Positions 37,659-51,000 of a stretch of 64,000 nucleotides of DNA are shown in pieces. This DNA is from Nyssa sinensis (taxonomy: Eukaryota; Streptophyta; Magnoliopsida; Cornales; Nyssaceae): the NCBI GenBank assembly GCA_008638375.1, contig CM018052.1, positions 30,093,239-30,157,238 on the forward strand. Direction: 5' to 3'. The translations under genes were made by a program, and so were the position numbers. The notes beneath the pieces are model-generated. The model did not search any database. It saw only the letters and a program-made list of their open reading frames with translations, and was not told the DNA's origin. Each line of letters opens with the position of its first letter. Position 1 is the first letter of the stretch.

Positions 37659-39445
37659 TTTCAAGAGAGAGAGAGAAAGAGAGTCTAGAGAAAGAGACTA
37701 AGGGGTTGCTGCTCTGATTATGTTGAAGAGCAAGCTGATGTTCTTGAACGTGCCTTTCACAATCCTTGATCTGCACTGTACATGAGAGAGTGCCAGCGGT
37801 AGCTGATGAAGCATTGCACATGGCAGAGCAATCTGGAGCCCTTTGACGATTTGACAGTGGGGGCCGCCAGCACAAGCCCTTCCCACTCTCTCCCTCTGTC
37901 TCTCTCACTGTCTCTCTCATGCAACCAAGTTGTCTCATATACAGCTTGGGACACACGGCCCAATCTTATGATAAAGGTTTTTGACAAAATTTATATTTTC
38001 TCATAATTTATGAAAAAATAATTTCTTAAAATAATTTTTTTCTTAACTTTTAGATTTTGTGGCCGTGATACGATTCATGGCTTATAATAATTGGGGATTA
38101 AATTAACAAATTTTCTTAATCTTAGTTTTTTAAAAAAATAAAAAAAATAAAATAAATAATGCATTTGGTATAATAGTTTTGAAACCTATTTTAATTTTTT
38201 TTAAAAAATAATCTATTTTTTAAAAACAACTAAATGTTAATATTTTTTTTGTTTTCAAAATTTGAATTATCATAAAATGAAAACTACCGAGAGCACATGT
38301 ATGCTTAAAATTTTCATTATTTTTATTATTATTATTAAAAAGTCAAAAGACAAAAAACAAAAATGAAAACAAAACTAATTCAAGTGGGCTAGAATAATAG
38401 TCTTTGATGTCATGAGTTAAAGTGTATAAGAATTATTACCCTTTAATTAATTACAATTGTCGTAATTTAATAATAATATTGCCTTGGGTGCGGAGTTCTA
38501 GATCTATCACAAGTTTTTTTTTTTTTGTTTGTTAATATTATCAAAACTCTCAAAGTTTTCTATTTTTTAATTTTTTTTTTATACCAACATTCTTATGTCA
38601 TATACATCTCTTTGAAGAGACACTTCTTAATTAAAAATTTAGAGAAAAAATGTATTTTCATATAAGCATATTTTCAAGAAATATTTTTTTTATTGATGTT
38701 TTTTTCAAAAAATACATATTAGCTTAAATTGTAGAGTTATATCATAGAATAATGAATTTTTTTAACTTAAAAAGATTTTAAATCATAGAGTACTCATATA
38801 CAATAACAAATATTTTATAAATTGAAAGTTATACATTAACGAGGTATCTTTTAATTAGATGTTTCTGTAAGCATCTTTTGAAAAAATGCTTTTAACTTAA
38901 ACAATGCATTTATAAAATTAGATTAAAATAACATTAGTGAGTTGATAAATTTGATGTGACACTCTGTTCATGTCATCAAAAACTCGCATTTGTGTGTGTA
39001 CCAAGGTTATTAAAATCAGGATCTTACAATAAATCGATGAAAGATTCTTTAGGATTGCATTATAAGATCGGATCAAGAATCATAAAATTTTACAAAATAA
39101 AAACACTAATACTAACTAATAATTTTTTATCGAAAGAATCCTTAAAAATACATAATGAATAAGTTTAAAATATATGAAAATATGAAAAAAAAAATTATAA
39201 TAAACATTTAAAGGATAAAACCTTTCACTAGTCCTAATATTTTTTTAGTACTTTAGTGTAAAAAAATGTTTTATTTATATAACATTTAATTAAGATAATA
39301 CATTAAAATATTAAATGTATTAAAATATTTAGTTTACATAAGAAGAAAATTTTATTTTAAAATATTTGGATCACATGACCTTGAAAGACTTTATAATAAG
39401 AGCACATAGGGAAAGAATTAGCACTACCATTTATTTAGTATAAGA
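37659..39445. other. CIP7 leader/promoter region and intergenic DNA
   Basis: Positions 37659-37720 contain a GA-rich run next to the CIP7 start, and 37865-37915 a CT-rich run. Both are typical of plant 5' untranslated or core promoter sequence. No TATA box was assigned. From about 38000 the sequence is AT-rich noncoding DNA with nothing recognisable. Confidence 0.45.
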
Positions 39446-39810
39446 GATCAATTAGTTAAAACATGCTTATTGAGTTTGTGTGTGAGAGAGAGAGAAGCTA
39501 ATTTATTTTGGTGTTTTACTAAGAGATCAATTAGTTTTTTTCTTTTTCGAGATGATAGGAGTTTCCAAGATCTTACATACAGATGAGATGCTGATTGAGT
39601 TCAATGACCAGACACTTAACTACCCTACCCACACAATAAAATGAGGCTTAACTTGAACCCTGAACTTTCCCTATGGAATGCCAAGAAGATATCACTTAGG
39701 CTATAAGGCCTTTGGTTGAGATCGATTAGTTAAAACAAATTTATTGAATTTGTGTGTGTGTGTGTGTATGTATGTATGTGAGAGAGAGAAGCTAATTCAT
39801 TTTGGAGTTT
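39446..39810 (+). repeat. Duplicated 80-bp unit separated by a SINE
   Basis: The unit AGATCAATTAGTTAAAAC...GAGAGAGAGAAGCTAAT...TTTGG occurs at about 39447-39520 and again at about 39719-39810. The SINE insertion and its target duplication lie between the copies. The copies differ in the GT/GA microsatellite length. Confidence 0.75.
39537..39717 (-). mobile_element. SINE (minus orientation) with 14-bp TSD
   Basis: On the minus strand it starts with a tRNA-like region (TAGCCTAAGTGAT A-box-like, then GGGTTCAAGTT B-box-like). It ends GAAACTCCTATCATCTCG followed by an A-rich tail. It is flanked by GAGATCAATTAGTT (39523-39536) and GAGATCGATTAGTT (39718-39731), one mismatch in 14. Confidence 0.85.
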
Positions 39811-42219
39811 AAAGTTGTAACAGCTAAAACATGTAAGTTTAAGGCACTTAATAAATAGGTGGTGCATCAGCATTTTTTTAGAGCAAGAAAACTGAAAAAT
39901 TGTAACAAATTAGCTTTTAAACTCAAAACTTTTATTTAATGCAAATATCTTACATTTTCTTATCTAGAATATTGTTTGCTATTGAAATTTTTATACTTCT
40001 ATAATATTTGGATTTATTTATCCTCTGATTAGGACTCTATACGATAAGGGCATTATTTTTTCTATACTAGGTATCTGATTTTTCATTGAATCGGTAACAT
40101 TATGATTTTTTTAATCTTTCAAGAGAGAACTTAACACACAATACTTAATTTAAAAAAAAAAAAAACTCTTTGTAGTGCATCATCCTAAATTTTCATCAAC
40201 CTAATTTTTTTTTTAATTACTTATTTCTGTTATCATGGTGATAAACCATTAGTTGAGAACGGCTTAGATCTTGACGCGTGTCTCTAAAAGTACTGAAGCA
40301 CGAGAACAAAGCTTAGGTATTTATCAAGCCGTGGGTTATTGAACAAACACACACAAGGGTTCTGAACTTACCGTCTTTCATGAGATACTGAATTTGGAAT
40401 AAGAAAACAAAATTTAATATGATAACTATAATTTAAGGATATCTTCAAATTTTATTTTTTATGATTTCTAATCCTACTCGACCTCGGAGAACTACAGGAT
40501 ATAAATAAGATCTTATAAATAAAGTTATAAGATATGCTCCTAGACTCATATTCAATTATTTTTTTTAATTACTGTCATTACTTCTTTCTGACTTTATCAT
40601 CGAAGCGATTATCATCAGAACTTTTCCGGTAATCTCTTGACTACGTGTTCTTGACAAGTAGTTGAAAAAGAGTAAATCTTCGATCAGAAACTGGTAACAT
40701 CACATGGTTTCGAGGTTTTGTTTACATTGACAAAGCCAGAAAAATGTTGTTTTATTTATTTATTTTTTTTTTTGGGGGGGGGGGGGTTGGCCTAAACAAT
40801 TTTTGGAGAAAATTTTAGTGAAGTTTTTTTAAGTTGGACCAAAATTTTAGGAGAGAGAAGAAAGAATTAAGATAAAATTTTTTGGTTGGGTTGAGATTTT
40901 GAGATAAAAAATGAGAAATGAAGGGTAAAGATTAGGTTTGACTAAAATTTTAAAATGAGTTAATTTACATAATTTCACTGGTGAATTTTTTTGTTTGGTT
41001 AAAAGTTTTTTGTCAAATTTTGGGGAGGACTACAACATGGCTCTGTCCTTGTTTGTTTAGTTAATTATTGAATTTCTCATATAGTTTCCAAGTTGAAAAC
41101 AAACCAGTATATTATGGGATCTTCTAGACTTTTCCAAAAGAGTAATCCCTTTTTTTTTTTAATTTTTTTTATAAGTAATGTTAGAAGTCTTAATTTTTTT
41201 GTATCAAAAATGACATCCACATTAAAAATTTCACAAAACTTCATGTATATTTGCAATTTACTTTTTTTTTTTTTCATGCAATTAATCATGGATGATGCTC
41301 TCCTAAATATGCAAAATAAAGGAGAAAAAGCCGTGGCCATGACAGTTGTCTTCAACAAGCAGGGAAAGAATTTATTTCAGTGTTTTTCACTTGTTATATT
41401 TCCTTATTAACTTAAATGTTTGAGGTGGCAAGTTTTCATTGGCTGCTGTAAAACCTAACCTTTACGGTTAAATCGTATAAACTTTAAATTCCTTTTTTTT
41501 TTATAGGTAAATTACACACACTTTGTCCTTTAAGAGGAGAGAGGAGAGAGAAGTTAATTAGCTTAAAACAATTTTTTAAATAACAACATCCGACCATCCT
41601 AGTCACACTATAGAGTCAAATAATTTAAATTAATTGAGTATAGCACTTGATTAGTCTAAAGAAAATTAAAAAGTCATTTAAAAAATAATATGAAAAAAGT
41701 TGACATAATTGTCACTTAAAATAATTAAATAAACTTTGATATTTGTTTAATAATATTATTATACTATCCGGCTATAACTTATTAAAGACACATACATAAA
41801 TGATATTATATGTGTATATTGTAAGATCAGTAAAATCGGCAATAATTAACTTAGAATTTTAGTGTTCCCAAGAATTTAATAACGATTCTATCCTTTATGA
41901 ATTTTTTATGGGATTCAAATTGATTTGATATTTTTGAATTGGTAAAATTGTAGTATCATCAAATTTGGATTGAAATTTTAGCACATATGGTGTGCTTATA
42001 TGTATGAGAGAAAAAGCTAAAGACACTGCATAGAATAAGTTGAGAAACTACAGCAAGTAAAGTGCCATCCACAGTGTGGCTGATCTTCAATTCAATCTCT
42101 TTCACAAAGTAAAGAGAAAAATGAAGGAAAATCTAGTGGCTTTGCTTGTCATCAAAGGTAGGTATAAAGTTATGATCAAAGCTTATGTACTTGTGATATT
42201 AATTTTTTTAAGGTCTTAG
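39811..42219. other. Noncoding intergenic DNA
   Basis: AT-rich, with a 13-base G run at 40774-40786 and a paler repeat-like texture. No gene is recognised. Some stretches may be old transposon sequence, but nothing can be assigned. Confidence 0.45.
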
Positions 42220-42234
42220 AAATTGATAATATTA

Positions 42235-42381
42235 ATTTAAGTATATCGAGTTTGAGTCATTTTTGCATTGATTATTGACAATTAAAAATTAAAGAGTGAG
42301 TTTAATTGTCACGAGGAGGAAGACTTGATTAGTCTGGTATGCGTAAGCTGATCTAGAATATCTCATAACCGATCAATAAAA
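42235..42381 (+). mobile_element. Short SINE with 15-bp TSD
   Basis: A body of about 147 bp ends TTAGTCTGGTATGCGTAAGC, then CTCATAACCGATCAATAAAA. It is flanked by perfect AAATTGATAATATTA copies (42220-42234 and 42382-42396). A weak B-box-like CGAGTTTGAGTC lies near the left end, so the copy is probably 5'-truncated. Its tail is related to that of the SINE at 850-1018. Confidence 0.8.
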
Positions 42382-42396
42382 AAATTGATAATATTA

Positions 42397-44879
42397 CCGA
42401 TTTGGATTGTGATGATAAGGTTCCATTGTTCCACCACCCCTGCTTTAGGAGTCATCACATGATTCTCATCATCTCATGTTATGTGAGGTTCAAGGGCTGC
42501 AAGCAGAAATAATTTTTTAGGGGGGCTAGAATTTAAGGAGGAGTTTTGTTTTTCAAAGTCGTGATGGAAGATTTAAAGGATAATTTTTTTTATTTTTAAA
42601 ATTGTAAGAGAATTTACATGTTTTTTTTTTTTTGCAAATTTTGGAAGAGAAAAATTTTTATTTTCAAAAATAGAAGAAAAACTTACATGAAAAAAATATT
42701 TTTTGGAAAATTGGGTTGGGGTGGGGTGGGGGTCGCCAAGGCTCGAAGTAGTTCTGTTGTCACATTCTAGAATCACCCTGTGCAGATTAGGGATAATGAT
42801 CAGCTGATTAGACATATTATCAATATAATAACTTTCTTGTAGTCTATTAATGAGGTGACTAACCGAGTGCCTCTTATCTGGTATATAAATTCCATACATT
42901 CATACTTCATAAAGTAGTAAAAATTGAATCATGGTTGAGTATACTAAACGTTATATTATACAATAGTGTCTGAATATTATAGTGTACAAATTTCTTCTGG
43001 CTATTCTTACAAAAGGTACTGAAATTATCAATCTTCCATAAGTACTGTAATTAAATTCTCTTCATTCAAGCTATATTATCTGAAACTCCACCTGAAATGT
43101 ACAAGATAAAAACCTTGTGAGGTTTATGAAAAGCTCGTGAGTAACTCGAGTTCCCAGTTGTGGTTTTTAGAAAAACCTCTTTTATAAACTTTCATGGATG
43201 GTAGGTAAAAAATTTGTACTGAATTACCAGTATTTATAAATCATATACATATAACTGATCATGAGATAATTAAAAAATTATGCATGCTCTTTTATTAAAC
43301 AGTTTTACAAGAGTAAACATAGTAAGTATGAAACTGTATCTATAAATTGTTCAATGAAATCATATATGCCAATATTTCTTTAACTTTATCTTGAGTAGTC
43401 ACCTGTGTGACTAAGTGTAATTTAGAGCTTACATAACCTGACTTAACCCCCCAACCAGGCATGACTAATTGTCATAAACATTTTATGGAGTATAATCTCA
43501 TGCTAAGAAATATGCTTGCAAAATATTCTTTAGTTATCCATGCTATAAACCATTTAAAAAGATGCTTCTTAAAGACATGCAATTCAAATATACAACTTGG
43601 TAATCTAGAATACATTAATAAGCCGAAAGAAACTGCATGTAATATTATAAAAATATAAAGAATTGTATTTAATGGAAAGTCTCTATTTCAAGATTCAGAG
43701 TTACTCACCTTCACTTAATACTTAGCCAATTAAATCCATTTTGGATGCTCCTTAGAATTTTCAGGTCCTATAAAGGCGATTAACACTTATTAAATACTAT
43801 TTTAATGTTATATTTCTTTAGAATCCATACTTCATGAGCTTTATTTGGTTAAATGTGTTTTGTCATTGAGTTTATTATACTCAATAGAATCTCAATATAT
43901 AACATACATATCCAAAGCTACTAAAAATATGTTTAAGTTATATTTAGTGTCCTTAACCATGTGTGGTTATGACGTAAACTAAACTATCAGGAAGGTGGAA
44001 GGAAAAATGAAGCAATTTTGGGTGGACAGTAACCTTAGAAGTCCAGATTTTTTTAGAATTTCCTAGGTAGTACCCTTGTATTCAAATTCAATTTTCTCCC
44101 AATTCCTCCATTTAACTTTAATGAATATTCTTAGAAACATAAAATATGGAGTCAAGTTTCATTGAGATCTAGAATCACCAAAAATTTTTACCTACACCTC
44201 AAGATATAAGCCAATCAATTTACTAAAGTCGGAATTTGGACAATTTTAGTAAAATTACTATAACCGACCCATCGTAGAGCCAAATGATTCTTATAATATA
44301 TCGAATTAAAGTTGAGACATAGATATACATCTCTAATCTCTACAAGATTTTAGAATTTAATTCAAAGAATTGGAAGAGATATGATAGTTTGAAGTGGATT
44401 ATTTTACATCAATCCAATTTTCAGTTTTGACCACCTTACTTTAAAAAATTCATAAATCAAAATTGGCTTGGAATTTACATGTAAAACTAATTTTAGCAGA
44501 AATTAGACATCTAGAGCTTCAATTTATACCTAAATTGTATTCGATTTGGATTTAAATTGATTAAGTTATGGCCTTCCAAAGTTGAACTAGTTTTGCTGGT
44601 GGCATTTAGATTAGTTACTGGATTCATTCTAATTTTTCCGATCCTCATTTAAATCACTTCTATATATCACCATATATACATAAAATTAACTGTTAGTAAA
44701 AATTATATTTTATCAGAATATTGTACTTGGAAAAACTTACAGTACTTTAATAAATATTATACTATAAAAATTGTTTGAAATAATTTCAGAATCATATAGA
44801 ACAGAAATAAAATTCTCAAAATACTGCAAATATAGAAACAAAAATTAAATTGAAACAAATAGAAATTAAAACTTACAGT
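42397..44879. other. Unassigned noncoding DNA left of the nested retrotransposons
   Basis: No credible open frame. The texture (long stretches of moderately complex AT-rich text at about 43950-44600) would fit an old LTR or untranslated retrotransposon sequence. I cannot tie it to any of the three elements to the right. Confidence 0.4.
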
Positions 44880-45166
44880 TTTTCACGAAAATACCAAAAG
44901 TAAAGCAATGGTGATTGACCAAGGCTAGTGTCTTACACTATGTCCTTAAGACAATATCACCCTCGCACTGGTGCTTTCGAGTTTTCAATGGCGGTTGTCT
45001 CCCAGAATACAATGGTCACACACAATAGATGAAAGCATTTCAATTTTATGTACACAGCGAACTAAAACTTGTCATTGAACTCTCTTAATATGTAAACTCA
45101 CAATATGCATGAACTTAATTTTAAAGCTCGTGAATTCTGAATAAATGATGATGAGGGCGAACTGGG

Positions 45167-45174
45167 TTTATATA
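45167..45174 (-). promoter_or_regulatory. TATA box in the copia LTR
   Basis: TATATAAA on the minus strand, in the context CGCTTATATAAACCC, about 50 bp from the Tekay junction. The Tekay insertion therefore separated most of U3 from the TATA box. Confidence 0.6.
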
Positions 45175-45221
45175 AGCGACTTGGTGGCTATTCAAACAGA
45201 CACAGACCTAAAGGGTGCATC

Positions 45222-47745
45222 TGTCACGCCCCGAATTTCCCACGAACCCGGGGCGCGAGTAACGAGACAGAAAGTAAAATAAATAAAAGGACAGAAGTAA
45301 TTAAATTCAACAAACATGCGTCCATCATCATCCATACATAAAGTAATATCGAATACATTGTTCATCAGTCATTCGGGCTTAAGCCCTTACATAACAAAAT
45401 ACAAGTCTCATGGATCACAAATACATCACGTGCTTCGCCCTCTCAGGGCATCACTAAGTCTCATGTGGCTGGAGGATCCTCATCTGAAAATGTTGCCCAC
45501 GAATGGGTCAGCACAACTGCTGGTATGATGAAATGCTAATGCCAGAAATAAAGCTAAGGCGTGGCATGTGCAAAGTGTACATTTATTTCTAAATGACATT
45601 CAAGCATCGCAGTAATATATATGAATGGTATGTATGACACACCCATGCACAACTTTATGCCACACCCATGTCTCATTTACGGGTACTCCCCGATGGCACG
45701 AAGTACCAATGCAATGGCCAATTTTGGGTTTTTCACCACAGGATCTACACCCTCATAATGCAAAGCACCACGTGCTTACCCACGCCATGTTCTCAAAGGA
45801 TTCATCATATGCCAATATGTCAATGCAATCTCAATGATACATGGTTTCCACAATATAGCATGCTCGAGACAATAATATATAAATCACCTAGCTGATTCCA
45901 CATACAATCATATCTCGTAAAATCAACATATACACATGTCGTGAGTCACATTCATCATTCGCTAAATATTCATAAGGTACAAGTAACATGTAAGCATGTG
46001 AACAACCAATTCCAAATAAACAGGTAAACACATTACAGATAAACACATACAGCATTCAGTCATTCACAAATATTCCTAACTTAACTTCATTTCTAACACT
46101 AGCAAAACACCATACCTGATGGGTTGGTATCAACCCTAGAAGATCGAGCACTATATGTAACTGAACGGGCCGACGAAAATGTAGGAGATCAGATCGCCTC
46201 CTCCTGTCCTGTCAGTGTCCCTAAAAGTAGGAATTACAATTCAGTCCCTTGTTGTTTGAATGTATGCTATTCATCAAATTTTATGTCTTTAAATTCATAG
46301 GTTTCTATTCTGCTAAATTAAACTCTACCATTGGTTTTAGAACGTTTAAGAAAGTAAGTCTAGGTTTTCGTAGAACTCAATTCGGACACCGGGGTTCAAA
46401 AGGGCAAAACAGTCATTTTGCACTTTACACGTGTCCTTACATTTCGTGACCTCTTTTCATAAATCGGACTCCACGGTTGAGTCTGGAATGTTCGAGATAA
46501 TAAAATTTCACTATTTGTTTACCTAATTCGGAGTTCGTCTGACAGTGTTTCAATTCAGGGGCATTTTGGTAATTTTAAGGGTTACTACGGGTCTTTTATT
46601 TTTTGGGACCCCGTCTCGTAAAATGGACCTCACCATTGGTCTCGGAATAGTCGAGATAGTCAAAATACACTAATGACTTGTCTCATTTGGACTCTGGGAT
46701 GTTTTTGAATATTTAATTAATTAAATTAATTTAATTAAATAATTAAATAATTAATTTAATTAATATTTTATTAATAATTTAATCAGGTGGGTCAAAGTGT
46801 AATTTCTAACAGTTGGGGGTCAATTCGTAATTTCTGAAAGTTCAGGTTAAGGTTCAAATTCAAAAGGTTCAAATTCAAAGGTTTAAATTCTAAAAGGTTC
46901 AAATTCATTTAATTTAAAACAATGGCTGACACGTGGCAGGGGCGACCCGTACCCGCCCGAACCGGAACTGGATCCGACCCGAGACCCGACCTGGCACCCC
47001 ACCTTCTTCCCCGATTTTCCGGTGAAGCAGCGGTAGGGTTCCGGCGCCTTCTCCGGCGCCGGCGACCGGAATTTCAGAAAAATCAAGTTTTTAAACTTGA
47101 TTTTTATGGTGTTTTCGAAGCCCCTTTCAATCCCAAACTATTCTAAAATGTTTTTGGAGTCTTTTAATATCGTTTTGAAGCTTCCAATCACGATGAAAAC
47201 CCAGATTTTTCCCCCACGGCCGTGACCTGCACCTCCATTTTTCTCCCTCATTTCTCAACCGTTTTCTATCATTTTTGTTGCGTTTTAATCCTCACATTAT
47301 GCTCTACAAGGTTCTATAATTTAAATCAATTGAAATGCTCTAAAACAAATCGAAACAGAAGTGACCCACTTACAAATTTTTCGGCCGTTTCTCTCTCTAG
47401 CCGTGTCCTCCTTCTCCCTCTTGCCCCGAGCTCGAACTAGGTCTCTAACTCTCCTTCAGAGCTCTGTTTCTCTCCCTCTTTTCTGCTTCTTTCCTTCTCT
47501 TCTTCTCCACCCGAGACCACTCTCTTTATTTTTCTCTCTCTATATTCCTCTCTCTCTCTCTCTCTATAAATCCTACGAATTCTGACCTCCTCCTAACCCT
47601 CATACTCACTCTCACACTTCACCACACACACCCACCAACTCTCTTACACTCCACAGCCCCCCCTTGCTTGTTTGAGTGTATCACACTCAAACTCACACAC
47701 ACACACAACCGGGTACACACACTTACACACACTGTCCTATACATC

Positions 47746-47776
<31 letters not shown>

Positions 47777-47868
47777 TCACATATTTAAATACACACTCCT
47801 ATGTACACACATATGTACACTAACAATTTAATTTACATATATATATATATATATACACACATCATAAC

Positions 47869-47903
<35 letters not shown>

Positions 47904-47961
47904 TAAAATTAATTAATTAACAATTGCAAGAAAAAAAAAAAAAAATTTTCATGTTATAACA
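45222..47961 (-). repeat. 3' LTR of the Tekay element
   Basis: The LTR after the polypurine tract in element orientation. It contains TAA and TA microsatellites, a GC-rich core at about 46920-47070 with a G-box (CACGTG), and an AT-only palindromic stretch at 46698-46775. Small open frames within it are repeated in the other LTR and are not genes. Confidence 0.95.
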
Positions 47962-47974
47962 TCCTTCCCTCCTT
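47962..47974 (-). other. Polypurine tract of the Tekay element
   Basis: AAGGAGGGAAGGA on the minus strand directly abuts the 3' LTR. It primes plus-strand DNA synthesis during reverse transcription. Confidence 0.9.
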
Positions 47975-48026
47975 ACAAAAATTTCGTCCCGAAATTTAAA
48001 ATAACATAGAACCAAAAGAAAATACA

Positions 48027-51000
48027 TCACTGATCAAACAACTCAGGGTACCTAACTCGGACCTCGGCCTCACGCTCCCACGTAGCCTCCTCAACCCCAT
48101 GGTGGTTCCAACGAACCTTGACCAAAGGGATGGTCCTGCCTCGCAAAACCTGGTCCCTCGAGTCCAATATCTCTACGGGTCTCTGGTCATAGGAAGCGTC
48201 CCCCTCTAACTGAAGATCTACCCAGTCAAGTACATGTGAGGGGTCGGGATGGTACTTCCTCAGCATAGATACATGGAAGACGTCATGAACCCCTGATAGC
48301 TGTGGTGGTAAGGCTAGCTTATAAGCCACCTCACCAACTCTCCCAAGTATCTCAAAAGGACCTATGAATCGTGGTGATAGCTTCCCACCGCGCCCAAATC
48401 TCCTCAAACCTCGTCTGGGAGATACCTTGAGGAACACATGGTCCCCCACCTCAAATGCCAAGGGCCGCCGCCTCCTATCTGCGTAACTCCTCTGGCGGCT
48501 CTGAGCTGTCAACAACCGCTGTCTGATCACCTGTATCTTGTCCGTGGTCTCACGAACAATATCAGGTCCTAAGGCAGCTGTCTCTCCCACCTCGGTCCAA
48601 CATACCGGGGAACGGCACGGCCTACCATATAATGCCTCAAATGGTGCCATCTCAATGCTGGACTGGTAGCTGTTGTTGTAGGCAAACTCAACTAAGGCAA
48701 GGTGGTCCTCCCAGCTACCTCTAAAGTCCATGACGCAGGCCCTGAGCATATCCTCCAAGATCTGTATAGTGCGCTCTGACTGGCCATCTGTCTGTGGGTG
48801 GAAGGCAGTACTGAACTGCAGCTGGGTCCCTAAGGCTGTCTGGAAACTCTGCCAAAACCGTGCAGTGAAACGTGGGTCGCTGTCAGAAACTATGGATACC
48901 GGTACCCCATGTAGTCGTACTATCTCTCGAATGTACAACCTACTGAGGGCGTCTGATGAGTCAGTCACTCTGATCGGTAAGAAATGGGCGGACTTCGTCA
49001 GTCTGTCCACAATAACCCAAATCGCATCATGGCCCCTAGGTGACCTCGGAAGACCCATCACGAAATCCATGGTAACGTGCTCCCACTTCCACTCGGCTAC
49101 CGGTAGTGGCTGTAGTAAACCTCCAGGCCTCTGGTGCTCAGCCTTCACCTGCTGGCACGTGAGACACCTAGCCACAAACTGTGCCACATCTGCCTTCATC
49201 CCAGTCCACCAATACTGACGGCGCAGATCATGATACATCTTGGTGCCCCCGGGGTGCACCGCCAAGCGTGAATGGTGGAAATCCCTAAGGACATCAGTCC
49301 TAAGAGACTCGGGGACGAAGACCCTACCCCTGTATCTCAGACCAAGGTCAGAATGGACTGTCCATCCCTCAAATCCCTCGGGGCTAGAAATCCGTGCCCT
49401 GATCTGCTCAGCCTCGGTATCCAGCAACTGTGCCTCTATAACTCTGGTCAGAAGAGTAGGCTGTACACACAAGCTAAACAGGGTGGCGTGTCCCTCAGAC
49501 TCGGTAAGCTCTAAGTCAAACTCCCCAATAACTCCCATCATCTCCCACTCTCTGATGGCTAGGCTGGCTAAGGTGCTGCTCGGTCTCCGACTGAGTGCAT
49601 CAGCTACGACGTTGGCCTTCCCAGGATGGTACTGAAGGTCAAAGTCGTAGTCCTCTAGGTACTCCATCCATCTCCTCTGTCGAAGGTTCAGATCCTTCTG
49701 TGTAAAGATATACCTGAGGCTCTTGTGGTCCGAGAACACCTCAAATCTCACCCCATATAAATAGTGTCGCCAGCTCTTAAGAGCAAAGATGACGGCAGCC
49801 AACTCTAGATCGTGGGTGGGGTAGTTCTTCTCATGGCTCTTCAGCTGGCGAGAACCATAAGCTACTACCCGGCCTTCCTGCATCAATACACATCCCAGTC
49901 CCTCTCGGGAAGCATCACAGTACACTGTATAGCCCAGGCCTCCCTCGGGGATAATCAGGACGGGAGCTGAAGTCAATCTCCTCTTCAGCTCCTGAAATGA
50001 CTGCTCACAGTCGTCAGTCCACTGAAATCTGACGCCCTTGCGCGTCAGTCGGGTCATCGGTGCGGCAAGTCGGGAAAATCCCTCTACAAAACGGCGGTAG
50101 TACCCTGCTAACCCCAAGAAACTCCGTATCTCAAATACGTTCCTCGGCCTCTCCCAGCTCATAACAGAGTCGACCTTCGAAGGGTCAACAGATACTCCAC
50201 TCCCAGATACCACGTGACCCAAGAACTGTACCTCCTGGAGCCAGAACTCGCACTTGGAGAGCTTGGCAAACAGCCTATGCTCTCTCAATATCTGTAACAC
50301 AGTCCGTAGGTGGAAAGCATGCTCATCCTCAGAGGGTGAGTAAATCAAGATATCGTCCACAAACACCACCACGAACTGATCTATGTACTGACCGAAGACA
50401 CGGTGCATCAAATCCATGAATGCCGCTGGGGCATTCGTCACACCAAATGGCATCACCACGAACTCAAAGTGACCATAGCGAGTGCGGAAGGCTGTCTTCG
50501 CTATGTCCTCCTCTCGCACTCTCAACTGATGATACCCAGACCGAAGATCAATCTTCGAGAAACATCTCGAACCTCTCAACTGATCAAACAAGTCATCGAT
50601 CCTGGGTAACGGGTACTTGTTCTTGATAGTCACCCGGTTCAGCCTCCGGTAGTCCACACATAATCGCAACGTCCCGTCCTTCTTCTTCGCAAAGAGTGCT
50701 GAGGCACCCCAAGGAGAAGTGCTAGGACGGATGAACCCCTTACCCTGAAGGTCAGTCAGCTGCTCTCTCAGCTCTCTCAGCTCTGCTGGAGCCATGCGGT
50801 ATGGTGGAATAGATATGGGTACAGTACCGGGGATAAGCTCAATGGTAAACTCCACCTCCCGCCTCGGGGGTAAACTAGTCAAACTGTCAGGAAACACGTC
50901 AGGAAACTCCTCTACCACTGGTGGTAACACAACCCCTGTAGCCTCACTATCCCCTGCAATCATACTGGCCAACATATAGCTATGGGCTCCCCAACTCCTA

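Noticed and set aside
45316..47585. Several 65-75 codon open frames, each repeated at 53268-55738
   Set aside because: They lie inside the two LTRs and are duplicated because the LTRs are. No domain or codon pattern suggests protein.
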